Below are positions 36,325-47,303 of a stretch of 64,000 bases of DNA, in pieces. The stretch's first letter is position 1; every line of letters begins with the position of its first letter. The stretch spans positions 6,033,799-6,097,798 of the forward strand of contig NW_022098050.1 in assembly GCF_002288925.2 (NCBI RefSeq). The letters are read 5' to 3'. The notes beneath the pieces were generated by a model that was not told where the DNA came from, searched no databases, and worked only from the letters and a program-made list of their open reading frames with translations. The translations under genes were made by a program, and so were the position numbers. The stretch comes from Delphinapterus leucas. Its lineage: Eukaryota > Chordata > Mammalia > Artiodactyla > Monodontidae.

Positions 36325-36445
36325 ATAATGTCACTGCATCCCAGATACATCTCTTTCCTTTGGCAAGTTGCAGACTTGGGTAGCAGCCTAAATATGCCAC
36401 CTCTTAGAGATGGAGCAAGAGTACTTATGAAACTTATGCCACCAG
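36325..36445 (+). CDS. USP9X: USP9X exon e18 (residues 1010-1050)
   Basis: This exon encodes [19 protein letters not shown] and [19 protein letters not shown], ending on the first base of Asp1050. The donor is G|gtaaga, before a 7.6 kb intron. Identical to human as I recall it. Confidence 0.95.
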
Positions 36446-36542
36446 GTAAGAAATTTCTTTTTAAATGATAATAATGTTGATAAAGTACATGTTGGACAGT
36501 AAAGGGGTATGTTAGCAAATTCTCTTCCTAGATGGAAAATAA

Positions 36543-36885
36543 CAGGAGTTGGCAAACTATAGCTCACTGGCTGCATCCAACCCACTGTGTGTTTTTGGTA
36601 CAGCCCAAGAGCTAAGGATGGTTTTTACAGTTTCTAATTGCTAAAGAAAAAATCAAAAGAATAATATTTTGTGACTTATGAAAATTATATGAAATTTAAA
36701 TTTTGGTGTCCATAAACAAAGTTTTATTGGTGTACAAGCCATGCTCATTCATGTACACGCTGTCTTAGCTGCTTTTGTCTTAGCACAGCAGCAGTTGTGG
36801 CAGAGACCATATGGCCTGCAAAGCCTTAAGTATTTACTCTCTGACCCTTTACAGAAAAAATTTTCTGGCCCCTGGACTGTGTTTT
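36543..36885 (+). mobile_element. Nonautonomous hAT-Charlie transposon relic
   Basis: 'caggagttggcaaactatag', 'aacaaagttttattggtgta', 'gtggcagagaccatatggc', 'tttactctctgaccctttac' and an end near 'ttctggcccctgg' match, in order, a well-known mammalian hAT element with inverted terminal ends. Confidence 0.75.
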
Positions 36886-37087
36886 GGGTCATGTGTCATC
36901 TATAGCATTGTTCCTTTTTTATTCCTGGGAAACAGCCACTTTCAATTGGTAGCTCTTATTCTTATCTGTGTCTATACTATCTGTAAATAATACCCTCATA
37001 CAACTGTTCGTCAGTTTTAGATACCTACTGATTTTCTGTTGTATAAATGAAAACTTAACTCTTACTTCCACATTCTTCCAATTTTTT

Positions 37088-37211
37088 CTTTTCTTTTTTT
37101 TTTGCCACACCATGTGGCTTGTGGGATCTTCGTTCCCCAACCAGGGATCAAACCTGCAGCCCCTGCAGTGGAAGCATGGAGTCTTAACCACTGGGCTGCC
37201 AGGGAAGTCCC
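37088..37211 (-). mobile_element. Older short CHR SINE, antisense
   Basis: T-rich tail, 'gccacaccatgtggcttg', reversed box B 'ggatcaaacctgc', head 'ctgccagggaagtccc'. It lacks the long middle of young copies. Confidence 0.85.
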
Positions 37212-37800
37212 TCTTCCAGTTATTTCTTAAATTCATATTCAGCATTTGTTTTTTCAAGAGTGTGTGAAAAGTAGTTTGCTGGATTAATGGCAACTTTTTT
37301 TTCAGGGTTTAATAATTTCCCCTTTTTATTTTCTTGATTTTCTATACACCTATTACTAATTCTTTCCACATATTCTCTAGTAACCTCTCAAAATAATTTT
37401 CCATTATTATGTGTATTATATAATCTGTCGGCTCCACTGCTGTTCTGGAACTTTTCGTCTGCCTCCTCTCATCTGGTTGTTCGCTACACAGCTACCATTT
37501 GGGGACTTCTTTCTTCAGCTTTCCTATGGTGGATCCCTGTTCACTGGCTCCTATGTCTTGAGCCTTTCTTGAGGGGCTCTGTCATTTTGCTGAAGCACAC
37601 CCTCCTGCACTTATTTCAGAAAGGGTACGTGGGAGGTGGTTTTGTTATTCGTTTCTGAAACATTGCTAATCTGAATGCTTAACCTTCACATTTGATTAGT
37701 AGTTTGGGTATTGAATTCTAGCTTGAAAATTTACTCAACTGTCTAGCTGGTAATGTTGCTTGTGTGAAGACCAAAGCTCTCCTGAGTTCTATTCCTTTGC

Positions 37801-38591
37801 CTTTTTTTTTTTTAATAGTTACGTATGCTTTTTTTTTTAACATCTTCATTGGAGTATAATTGCTCTACAATGGTGTGTTAGTTTCTGCTTTAAAACAAAG
37901 TGGATCAGCTATACATACACATATATCCGCATATCTCCTCAGTCTGTCTCACTCCCATCCTCCCTATTCCACCCCTCTAGGTGGTCATAAAGCACCGAGC
38001 TGATCTCTCTGTGCTATGCAGCTGCTTCCCACTAGCTCTCTGTTTTACATTTGGTAGTGTATATATGTCCATGCCACTCTCTCACTTTGTCCCAGCTTAC
38101 CCTTCCCCCTCCCCGTGTCCTCAAGTCCCTTCTCTATGTCTGCGTCTTTATTCCTGTCCTGCCCCTAGGTTCTTCAGAACCATTTTTTTAGATTCCATAT
38201 ATATGTGTTAGCATACAGTATTTGTTTTTCTCTTTCTGACTGACTTCACTCTGTATGACAGTCTCTAGGTCCATCCACCTTGCTGCAAATAACTCAATTT
38301 CGTTTCTTTTTATGGCTGAGTAAGATTCCATTGCATATTTGTGCCACATCTTCTTTATCCATTCATCTGTCGATGGACACTTAGGTTACTTCCATGTCCT
38401 GGCTATTGTAAATAGAGCTGCACTGAACATTGTGGTACATGACTCTTTTTGAATTATGGTTTTCTCAGGGTATATGCCCAGTAGTGGGATTGCTGGATGG
38501 TATGGTACTTCTATTTTTAGTTTTTTAAGGAAACTCCATACTGCTCTCCATAGTGGCTATATCAGTTTATATTCCCACCAACAGTGCAAGA
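37801..38591 (-). mobile_element. 5'-truncated LINE-1 (791 nt), antisense
   Basis: On the + strand it starts with a T tract (37802-37813), a 15-nt non-L1 spacer, a second T tract (37829-37838), then the reversed 3' UTR and the end of ORF2 ('tatgcccagtagtgggattg'). Perfect duplications 'tattcctttgc' lie at 37790-37800 and 38592-38602. Low divergence makes it a relatively young, cetacean-lineage L1. Confidence 0.92.
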
Positions 38592-39119
38592 TATTCCTTT
38601 GCTTTTGATCTTTGTTTCTGGAAGTTTTGGTTTTATCATTGAGTTTAGAACTTTCCTGATGAAATGCCTTGCTTGGTATAGGTCTGCTTTGTGATGGGTT
38701 TTCAGTGGGCCTGGAGATTCCTAACTTGTGAGAGATTTCTGTTCTTTCTTTGCTAATTTACTTCGTGTTTTGCTTTTTGTGGATCTTTGAGATGTCTTTG
38801 ACTGTGGTGTTAAATCTACTAAATCTGATTTTCTTGCCTTTCCTTTCTCCTCTCATTAATTTTATTCCAGCTTTGGGTGGTATCCTTAACTTTTTCCAGC
38901 TCTTCTGTTGACTTTTTGTCCCCAGATATTCTAGTGTTAAATTTTCAAGACCTTCCTCCAAGTGATCATTTTCCGTAGGATTTTTTCATGAGCACATTTC
39001 AGTGTTTCTACTCTAATATATGTTTTCCTCTAAAATTTAACATTCTACAAAGTTATGCACTAAAAATAACAGCTTGTGGAAAGAGAGAATTCAATCAGAT
39101 CATTCAATCCTATACAACT

Positions 39120-39560
39120 TAAAAAAATGTTTTTTAATGTTTTTTTGGAAACATTTACAACCTTACAGAAAAGTTTGAAGTACAATTTGAGGACTTCAAG
39201 AACCATTTGAGAGTAATTTGCTGCTGGTCTGATGTCCCATCATCCTTAAATACTTTATTGTGTATTTCCAACAAGCAAGGATATTGGCATTCTACTATAA
39301 AGTAGAGCTTTGCCTTCTCCCCGATTAATTATGTGTTATCACTGTTTACTCATGGATTCTTATTTTATCTATTGGGTTATAGCCATTATAGTCATTATTT
39401 ATTTTGATGCTCAGTTGTCCCAGGTATGGTCAGTGGATATGTACCCAACTCTCTTTTTTACATAAACCCAGTGCTTTTTTTAATATAGCTTCATCATCCT
39501 TTGAGTACTTCTTTCTGGCATAAGATATTTAAAGTTCATCTAGTACTTTCTCTATTCCAG
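39120..39560 (-). mobile_element. Old L1M-type fragment, antisense
   Basis: 'ccttacagaaaagtttgaag', 'ttattttgatgctcagttg' and 'cccaggtatggtcagtgg' follow the reversed 3' part of old L1M elements. Confidence 0.6.
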
Positions 39561-40578
39561 CCCTAGAATCAGACATTTCTCCTTTTAGTGAGGGAAGATA
39601 TTTAGAAACCAGAATGTGAGGGCTAAATTGTGCTCATTACTACTGGGGTGTTCTTGTGGTCTAGGCATTTTCATTGGACTTAGGAAGTAATACACACTTA
39701 AACACACACACACGTATGTAAACACATTTATATCAAAAAACAAACATGGGTTCAAACTGGTACTAATCCAGCTTTTTAGTCTTTTGCATTCCATATTTGT
39801 ATCTATTCTCTACATTAGTGAGATATCTGCTTCCCAGCTTCATCGGTCTATTGGGGAGGGAGGTAGAATAGAAATTTGCCTCTTAGGCAGATTTCAGGCA
39901 CTCTGTTTTTAAGTCTTTGATTCATCTGTACCTTCTCAATTATGTTCTGTTTTCATATCCTTAACTTTTCCAGGACTTGGTGGAGTGCTGATTTATAGGT
40001 ACCCTCTCCCTCTTTCTCTTACCCCCCAAGAAGCACTTCTTGGGTTCAGCTAAGCCAGCTATCTTCCATCCCCTCTACACCTTCAGTAATTTGCTGACAT
40101 CTCTAATGTTCCTTCAGCTTTTAACTTCTTTATCCTTCTGAGTTTATGTATTTTATATTAATTTATTCTCATTTTAGTGGGGTTTATGGATGCGTTGCTG
40201 ACAAATGCAGTTCAATAATTGGCCCAGATAATTTTTTAAACTGTTGTGTTTACATTATCTCCTTTTTCTAAAGTAGACACCGTCTGACCTTTCCCATCCA
40301 ATCTCACTTTCTGAGTCATGTGGTACAGAATCGATTCAGATGTTAATTAGATTCTTAAATAAGGCTTTTCTTTTTTTTTCTAATTGAGTTTTTATTTGCT
40401 CTGTTAAGGCTTTTCTTAATGATTTAATTTGATCCTTATCTGTTGTGTAGTTTAGAATTTGTATTGTTTTACTTACTAGTATTTGAGTAACAGCTGTTGT
40501 TGCTTTATGTACACAGATTCAACATTTGAAAAGGAAAACCCATCTCATAATCCCTGACCTTGTGATTTGAGCTTAGTG

Positions 40579-40593
40579 CCACTAGGTGGCGAG
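40579..40593 (+). promoter_or_regulatory. Candidate CTCF binding motif
   Basis: The text 'ccactaggtggcgag' matches the CTCF core pattern CCASYAGRKGGCRSY at thirteen of fifteen positions, the mismatches being the last two. It lies in unique sequence within the 7.6 kb intron, in the same orientation as USP9X. Binding is inferred from the motif only. Confidence 0.55.
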
Positions 40594-40709
40594 AGGGAGC
40601 TCTTGCCGAGCAGCTCAAGCAGGAAACTTACGAGGGTGCTTTTATCTTATTTTATATAATCGAAGTATAGTACCTAAATTTGAAATAGCCAGCTTTGAAA
40701 ATGCCAGTA

Positions 40710-40945
40710 ATGATCGTATGACAGTAGACAAATCATAGGCTTTGGACTCAAATGGACTTGAGTTCAAGTCCTGCTTCTTCAAGTTGCTACTCCATGGCCT
40801 TAAACATGAGTTTTCTTAGTTTCTCAGAGCTTCCTTACCTGTAAAACTGAGCTACTAATAACTATTTCATAGAATTCCATGGATTAAATGGGGTCATGTA
40901 TGGAAAACCCCTAGCCTAGTGACGGGTATTTACTCACTATTCAAC
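40710..40945 (+). repeat. MIR SINE relic
   Basis: 'ctttggactcaaatggactt', 'gttcaagtcctgcttcttc', 'cttacctgtaaaactgagc' and 'gattaaatggggtcatgt' is the MIR core and tail order, well preserved. Confidence 0.8.
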
Positions 40946-41454
40946 AAACGTTAACCTACTCTTTGTCACTGTGGTTGTTACACACATGGGCGCACACATT
41001 CTTCTTTAAGATAGGAAGCAGGAGCTCTAAGAAAAGGAAGTAGTTATAAATTCTGTTTCTAACATTTGGGTAATCATTTAGTGTTTGTGCACACGTGCAC
41101 ATATTTTAAAAGGAGGAAAAAACAAGATGGAATTAGAAGCTTTTTAATTAGTCATTGACTTTACTTTTGTTTATTCTGAATCTTTGCCTAAAGTCCAGTG
41201 CCTCCAGTATGATTTGCTGTTAAACTTAGAACTTCTACAGTAGTCTCTGTAGGTAATTTAAACTCTTGTAATTTAAACTCCTCAGGAGTTCTTGTGACCT
41301 TTATACGCATCAGGAAAACAGGTTCTTGCTTGATACAGAGAAATTAAAATGTATATTGCTTTACTAAGCAGAATGAGTTGCTTTTCCTCTTCAGAGCTTC
41401 CTTTTTCCCAGGAGTTTGGTCTAACTCATATCTTAAAATATGGCAAAATCTGTT

Positions 41455-41640
41455 ATGAGCACTTCACACTTGTTAACTCATTTAAACCTCACAACATTCC
41501 TAGGGAGGGAATTACTATTTTTACTTCTATTTTAAAGATGGGGAAACTGAGGCACCGAGAGATTGTTCCTTTTGACCAGAGACACACAGCTTAAAGGCAG
41601 TTCTAAGATAATGCATGCAGTTGGGCTCCAAAGTTTGTAC
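41455..41640 (-). repeat. MIR-type relic
   Basis: 'ttaaacctcacaacattcc', 'aaagatggggaaactgaggc' and 'gagacacacagcttaaagg' is typical reversed MIR sequence. Confidence 0.75.
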
Positions 41641-42032
41641 TGTTAACCTGTGTGTTACTGCTCAACGTTTTCTAGACTTTCTTATACTGTGTTGCTATAA
41701 TCATTTAATTGATTAGGCTTTATTAGGTATCTCTTCAAAAAACTAGAAAGAAATAAACTAAAATCCAGGATTTATGGGCAGTTTAAATTTGTTGTCTCTA
41801 TTTTCCATATTTTGTTAAATGAGCATGTGCATAATCGAGGACCTAAGATTATTTAGGTTCATGAATGCTGAAGCTGGAATGGCCACTAGTGATCGTTTGG
41901 TTCAGATCCCTCAAATGAATAAACTATAATCCAACAACATTAAATGATTTGCTTAAAATTCAGTGCTTCCTTTTCTTAGAGCTCTTGTTTCTTTTCTCCT
42001 ATTCCCTTTGCCCTCCCTCCTTCACTCAGAAT

Positions 42033-42237
42033 TTTTTTTTTTTTTGCGGTATGCGGACCTCTCACTGTTGTGGCCTCTCCCGTTGCGGAGCACAGGCTCC
42101 GGACGCGCAGGCTCAGCGGCCATGGCCCACAGGCCCAGCCATTCTGCGGCATGTGGGATCTTCCCGGACCGGGGCACGAACCCGTGTCCCCTGCATCGCC
42201 AGGCGGACTCTCAACCACTGCGCCACCAGGGAAGCCC
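42033..42237 (-). mobile_element. Young CHR SINE, antisense
   Basis: T tail, 'gcggtatgcggacctctc', 'ggccatggcccacagg', reversed head 'gcgccaccagggaagcc'. Perfect duplications 'cactcagaat' lie at 42023-42032 and 42238-42247. Confidence 0.93.
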
Positions 42238-42961
42238 CACTCAGAATATTTTTAAACTAAGCAAGATATTTTCAGATACAGCATATGGATTGGTTTCTTT
42301 TTAGAGAGTAACTTGGATCTTTATTGTTTAAAAAAAAAATTGAGAAAACCTAAATACCCAGTGTTAGAATTAAACTAGTGTACTGGCAAAAGGACTTGTC
42401 ATTTTAATCATCAATATAAAATGATATAGGGGATGGGTATTTAATGACAGGAGAAGATATTCACAAATGTTTTATTATTAAAACTGAATATTTCATTTAG
42501 TTATATGTCACTCTCCCTTCAGAATAGGGAAAGCCAACAATTTTAACACAAATTGAAGTTTTTTTGATATTTCCAGGCCTGTAAAAATTAGCTTACCCTA
42601 AGGAAATTATAGTAATTTTCAGTTATCTTTATTCTTCAAGAAAAGCTTTTACTTAAAAAGAAAATCTTATTTATCGAGTGGTACTTTAATCATAGGGCAT
42701 TTACCTTGGAAATAATTTGATTATTGAAGTACTTTCTGAAGTAAGTTTGAGTGTTTGGTAGCTAATAATGGGATTGTTTCTTTTTTACTGTATCTTTTTA
42801 GTGTGATTTAAATGAAACTCATCTTTTAATATTATCAAAAAAAATCTTCTTACTTGATGTGCACATTAGGCACTGTTCCCTTTTTTTTTAATGTTTGCTT
42901 TTTAAGGTTCAGTTTCCAAGGATACCAGTAAGCTTCTTTCATTGTAACAAACCAATTAATA

Positions 42962-43598
42962 CAGGGGTCCCCAACCCCCAAGCCACGGACTGCTACCGGT
43001 CTGTGGTCTGTTAGGAACCTGGCCGCATAGCAGGGGGTGAGCAGCAGGCCGGACCAGTGAGCAAAGGAAGCTTCATCTGTATTCACAGCCACTCCTCATC
43101 ACTCTCATTACTGCCTGAGCTCTGCTTCCTGTCAGATCAGCGGCAGCTAGATTCTCATAGGAGCCCGAACTCTACAGTAAACTGCGCATGCGAGGGATCT
43201 AGGGTTGAACGCTTCTTAGGAGAATCTAATGCCTGATGATCTGAGGTGGAGCTGAGGCAGTGATGTTAGTGCTGTGGGGAGCGGCTGCAAACACAGATTA
43301 TCGTTAGCAGAGAGGTTTGACTGCACAGAGACCATAATAAATCAATTGCTTGCAGACTCATATCAAAACCCTATCAGTGGGTGACAAGTGAAAACAAGCT
43401 CAGGGCTCCCACTGATTCTGCATTATGGTGAGTTGTATAATTATTTCATTATGTTACAATGTAATAATAATAGAAATAAAGTGCACAATGAGTGTAATGC
43501 GCTTGAATCATCCCAAAACCATCCCCCCCACCCTGGTCTGTGGAAAAATTGTCTTCCACGAAACTGGTGCCTGGTGCCAAAAAGGTTGGGGACTGTTG
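42962..43598 (+). mobile_element. Complete nonautonomous hAT transposon (637 nt)
   Basis: Terminal inverted repeats 'caggggtccccaacc' (start) and 'ggttggggactgttg' (end) are flanked by 8-nt duplications 'aattaata' (42954-42961) and 'agttaata' (43599-43606), one mismatch, as expected for hAT elements. The interior includes 'gtgaactgcgcatgcg'-like text here written 'taaactgcgcatgcgaggg'. Open frames in it are fortuitous. Confidence 0.85.
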
Positions 43599-44002
43599 AG
43601 TTAATACACAGTGTCATGGAAGCTAACATAAGTTGGAAGGAAGAGCTTGTCATATTTCCGATTTTTTATTTTCAATAAGAACTACTTCCTTTTGAAGTGT
43701 GTTGTAGTTTTTTGGTCTCTAGTGCCTGAGGAAGACATGTTGATTTAGGTCTCTGTGTAGGAGGAGACTGCTTCCTTCGTGTTTGGGTTGAGTGATTAAA
43801 GAGCCCTGGTTGATTGGGACTTTTTTTTTTTTTTTTTTAAAACCAATCCAGATCTGGTTATGTCTTGTGAAGTTTGAGCCTGTAACTCAGCTGAATTGAT
43901 TCTTATTCCATACTAAAGTAGTCTTCGGAATATCAAAAGTAAAATACTATGAATGCATGAATTATGTTTTATTTTAGACTATGTATCTTTTTTTTCTTAC
44001 AG

Positions 44003-44133
44003 ATAGCACAACAATAGAAAAATTAAGAGCTATTTGTTTAGACCACGCCAAACTTGGAGAAAGCAGCCTTAGTCCATCTCTTGACTCGCTCTTCTTTGGT
44101 CCTTCAGCCTCACAAGTGCTATACCTAACAGAG
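44003..44133 (+). CDS. USP9X: USP9X exon e19 (residues 1050-1093)
   Basis: This exon encodes [19 protein letters not shown] and [19 protein letters not shown], ending VLYLTE. It begins on the second base of Asp1050. The donor GAG|gttggt is weak; the following intron is only 199 nt, which may help intron-definition splicing (inference). Confidence 0.95.
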
Positions 44134-44332
44134 GTTGGTTTTTACTTTTTGAATTTATTCCATGTTCTTGAAATTTGACCTTTTATATGATAATGTGAAG
44201 AACATGGATCAAATTGTAATGAAATGTTTTTGAAAGAATTTCAAAATATGGGGAAATTTTAAACCAATGATGATGAGGAAAATAAGAAATTATCTTAAAA
44301 TCTTTTAATACAGTTCTTCTACTTTTTTCCAG

Positions 44333-44611
44333 GTAGTCTATGCCTTGTTAATGCCTGCTGGTGCACCTCTGGCTGATGATTCCTCTGATTTTCAATTTCA
44401 CTTCTTGAAAAGTGGTGGCCTACCCCTTGTCCTGAGTATGCTAACCAGAAATAACTTCCTACCAAATGCAGATATGGAAACTCGAAGGGGTGCCTACCTC
44501 AATGCTCTTAAAATAGCCAAGCTGTTGCTAACTGCCATTGGCTATGGCCACGTACGAGCTGTGGCGGAAGCTTGTCAGCCAGGTGTGGAAGGCGTGAATC
44601 CCATGGCGTCG
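44333..44611 (+). CDS. USP9X: USP9X exon e20 (residues 1094-1186)
   Basis: This exon encodes [54 protein letters not shown] and [19 protein letters not shown], ending NPMAS. It has 93 codons in phase 0. The last two codons (GCG TCG, both CpG) differ from the human Thr-Gln as I remember it, and the exon ends TCG|gtaata instead of the more usual CAG. See findings. Confidence 0.94.
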
Positions 44612-44867
44612 GTAATACAGACTTTTTAAAAATCTTTTTGTAATAATAGATGGCAACTTTTAAAGTTAAACTTCTTAGAAACTCTTAAGAGTTGCTTATA
44701 GAGTTCAGAGTTGATTCAGAATGTTTTTAGTTCCTTTCCAGTGGTTCCTCATTTTAATGGTTTCCTTCTATTGAATTATATTTGTATTAAAATTACAAAT
44801 GCTTTTCACTGACTCTACTCTGAGAGGGCAGTTCTTCCCTGTTCCCTTAAATCCTGTTTGACTTTTA

Positions 44868-46210
44868 AATTTTTTTTTGACCTGTAGTTGACTTACAATA
44901 TTATATTAGTTTCAGGTGTGCAACAAAGTGATTTGATATTTTTATAGCTTATACTCCATATAGTTATTATAAAATATTGGCTATATTCACTGTGTTGTAC
45001 CTTACATCCTTTTTTTTTTTTTTTTTTTTATTTATTTATTTTTGGCTGTGTTGGGTCTTTGTTGCTGCGCGTGGACTTTCTCTAGTTGCCGCGAGTGGGG
45101 GCTACTCTTTGTTGCGGTGCGCGGGCTTCTTGTTGCAGAGCACGGGCTCTAGGTGCACAGGCTTCAGTAGTTGTGGCTCGCAGGCTCTAGAGCGCAGGCT
45201 TAGTAGTTGTGGTGCACGGGCTTAGTGCTTCCACAGCATGTGGCATCTTCCCGGACCAGGACTCAAACCCGTGTCCCCTGCATTGGTAGGCGGATTCTTA
45301 ACCACTGTGCCACCAGGGAAGTCCCCACCTTACATCCTTATAGCTCACTTATTTTATACCTAGTAGTTTGTACCTCTTAATCCCCTTCACCTATTTTGCC
45401 TCTCTCCCCTCTGGTAACCACCAGTTTGTTTTCTGTATCTGTGGTTCTGTTCCTGTTTAGTTATATTTGTTTTATTTTTTAGATTCCATGTATACATGAA
45501 AATATACAGTATTTGTCTTTTCTTTGTCAGACTTATTTCATTCTTTTTATGGCTGAATAATATAATATTCCATTGTATACACACACACCACATCTTTTTT
45601 ATCCATTCATCTGTTGATGAACACTTCCGTTGCTTCCATATCTTGGCTATTGTGAATAATGCTGCTGTGAACACTGAGGTGCATATATCTTTTCAGATTA
45701 GTGTTTTCATGTTCTTCAGATATATACCCAGGACTGGAATTGCTGGGTCACTGTTTGCAGATGATCATGGTACTATTCTATACGTATAGAACCCTAAAGA
45801 CTCCACCAAAAAACCATTAGAACTAATAAGTGAATTCAGTAAAGCTGCAGGACACAAGATTGATATACAGAACTCTGTTACATTTCTATACACTAATAAT
45901 GAACTATCAGGGAATTGAAGGAAGCAGTCACATCAAAAAAAAACCACCTAGCAATAAATTTAACCAAGGAAGTGAAAGACCTATACTCTGAAAACTATAA
46001 ATGTTGATAAAAGGAAATTGTAATACAATACGAAGAAATGGAAAGTTATCCTGTGTTCATGGATTGGAAGAATTAATGTTAAAATGTTCATACCCAGTGC
46101 AATGTACAGATTTAATTCAATCGCTATCAAAACTTGTGACATTTTTCACAGAACTAGAACAAATAATCCTAAAATTTGTATGGAACCGCTAAAAACCCCA
46201 AATAGTCTTT
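44868..46210 (-). mobile_element. LINE-1 with inverted 5' part (twin-priming structure)
   Basis: From 44868 the L1 reads backwards (3' UTR, then the end of ORF2), up to 'tggaattgctgggtca' at about 45750. It then switches to forward ORF2 text starting 'ctgtttgcagatgatc' (the reverse-transcriptase active-site region), continuing to about 46210 ('aacaaataatcctaaaattt'). A CHR SINE splits the reversed part. Confidence 0.85.
45011..45326 (-). mobile_element. CHR SINE inside an L1, antisense
   Basis: Long T tail, 'ggctgtgttgggtctttg', reversed head 'gtgccaccagggaagtcc'. Perfect duplications 'accttacatcct' lie at 44999-45010 and 45327-45338, from the L1 3' UTR. Confidence 0.93.
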
Positions 46211-46217
46211 CAATTAT

Positions 46218-46340
46218 TCTATTTTATTTTTCGGCCTCACTGCACTGCTTGAGGGATCCTAGTTCCCCAACCAGGGATTGAACCCAGGCCCTCGGCAATG
46301 AAAGCACGGAGTCCTAACCACTGGACCACCAGGGAATTCC
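46218..46340 (-). mobile_element. Older short CHR SINE, antisense
   Basis: 'tcggcctcactgcactgc', 'gggattgaacccagg' and 'ggaccaccagggaattcc' match the short older CHR form seen at 37088 and 62526. Confidence 0.85.
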
Positions 46341-46401
46341 TTCCTTCATTTATTTTAAATCTACTAAAAACTCCATGTGAATCTCTTCCTAGCTCGTATC
46401 T

Positions 46402-46496
46402 GGCATATATATATATATATATATATACATACACATACATACATACACACACACACACATACATACATACATACACAGACACAGACACACAGAGAC
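46402..46496. repeat. Compound (TA)n-(CATA)n-(CA)n-(CAGA)n microsatellite
   Basis: About ten TA units, then 'catacata' and 'cacaca' blocks, then 'cagacaca' units, for about 95 nt. Open frames through it are artefacts of the repeat. Confidence 0.9.
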
Positions 46497-46513
46497 GGTA
46501 ATAAAAAAGATGT

Positions 46514-46712
46514 ACAGTTGACCCTTGTACAACACAGGTTTGAACTGCTCGAGTCTGCTTATACATGGATTTTTCAATAAGTACTACAGTACTACATGAT
46601 CCTAAATTGATTGGAACCACAGATACCCAGGGCCGACTGTAAAGTTATGTGCAGATTTTCGACTCCTAGAATGTCTGTCCTCTTAACCCCCATGCCGTTC
46701 AAGGATGAACTG
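46514..46712. mobile_element. Tigger-like (TcMar) MITE
   Basis: It opens 'cagttgacccttgtacaac' and closes with the inverted counterpart 'aaggatgaactg', flanked by TA on both sides. The interior text 'gggccgactgtaaagttat' is typical of this palindromic mammalian MITE. Confidence 0.75.
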
Positions 46713-47104
46713 TAGTTGATTTAGCCTGTTGCCAGCCTCTCTTCCCATCTTGACAGTCTTAACCTCCAATTCTGAACTTACTTTGACTCTGTTTTTACCT
46801 TGATCCATTTTACCAAAGGTTCTCAAGACATGCCAGAATTCAATGCCTATTTATGAGAAGTCAAACTACACATTTGACTTGTTTTATATGCATCATAAGT
46901 GATGGTTTACTAAGTTACCAATAGAAGATAAAAGCTTCAGGAATATAGATTTTCTATTTTAAGAATGAATGGCTTAGGCCTTGAGATTAGAATATTGATT
47001 AGATATGTGATACTATAATAATCACATATAATTGAGGTAATAGCATTTATAATTGTTTTAGGTGTGATGATGATACTGTGGTTATGTTTAAAAGGAAGAG
47101 CCCC

Positions 47105-47303
47105 GGGGCTTCCCTGGTGGCACAGTGGTTGACAGTCCGCCTGTTAATGCACGGGTTCGTGCCCTGGTCCGGGAGGATCCCACGTGCCGCGGAGCGGCTG
47201 GGCCCGTGAGCCATGGCTGCTGGGCCTGCGCGTCCGGAGCCTGTGCTCCGCAGCGGGAGAGGCCGCAGCGGTGGGAGGCCTGCGTACCGGGGAAAAAAAA
47301 AAA
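47105..47303 (+). mobile_element. Young CHR SINE, sense
   Basis: Head 'ggcttccctggtggcacagt', CpG-rich body, A tail. Duplications 'aaaggaagagcccc' lie at 47091-47104 and 47304-47317. A short stretch near 47144 is missing relative to sister copies. Confidence 0.92.

Larger units (their letters stand above)
36446..44002 (+). other. Intron e18-e19 (7.6 kb)
   Basis: This 7,557-nt intron holds a hAT-Charlie relic, two antisense CHR SINEs, a 5'-truncated L1 with duplications, an old L1M piece, MIR relics, a strong CTCF-like motif at 40579 and a complete nonautonomous hAT element. The stretches 37300-37790 and 38603-39110 are unassigned: AT-rich, possibly very old repeat, no gene. Confidence 0.65.

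Noticed and set aside
36919..37293. 124-codon minus-strand frame
   Set aside because: It spans an old CHR SINE and AT-rich intron; it has no domain and no conserved pattern.
42850..43092. 80-codon minus-strand frame that looks protein-like
   Set aside because: It is the 5' part of a nonautonomous hAT element, which has no transposase; the frame is a chance feature of that repeat.
46237..46620. 127-codon minus-strand frame with a Tyr/Val/Cys-rich stretch
   Set aside because: It is the translation of a (TA)n-(CATA)n-(CA)n microsatellite plus parts of a CHR SINE and a Tigger MITE.
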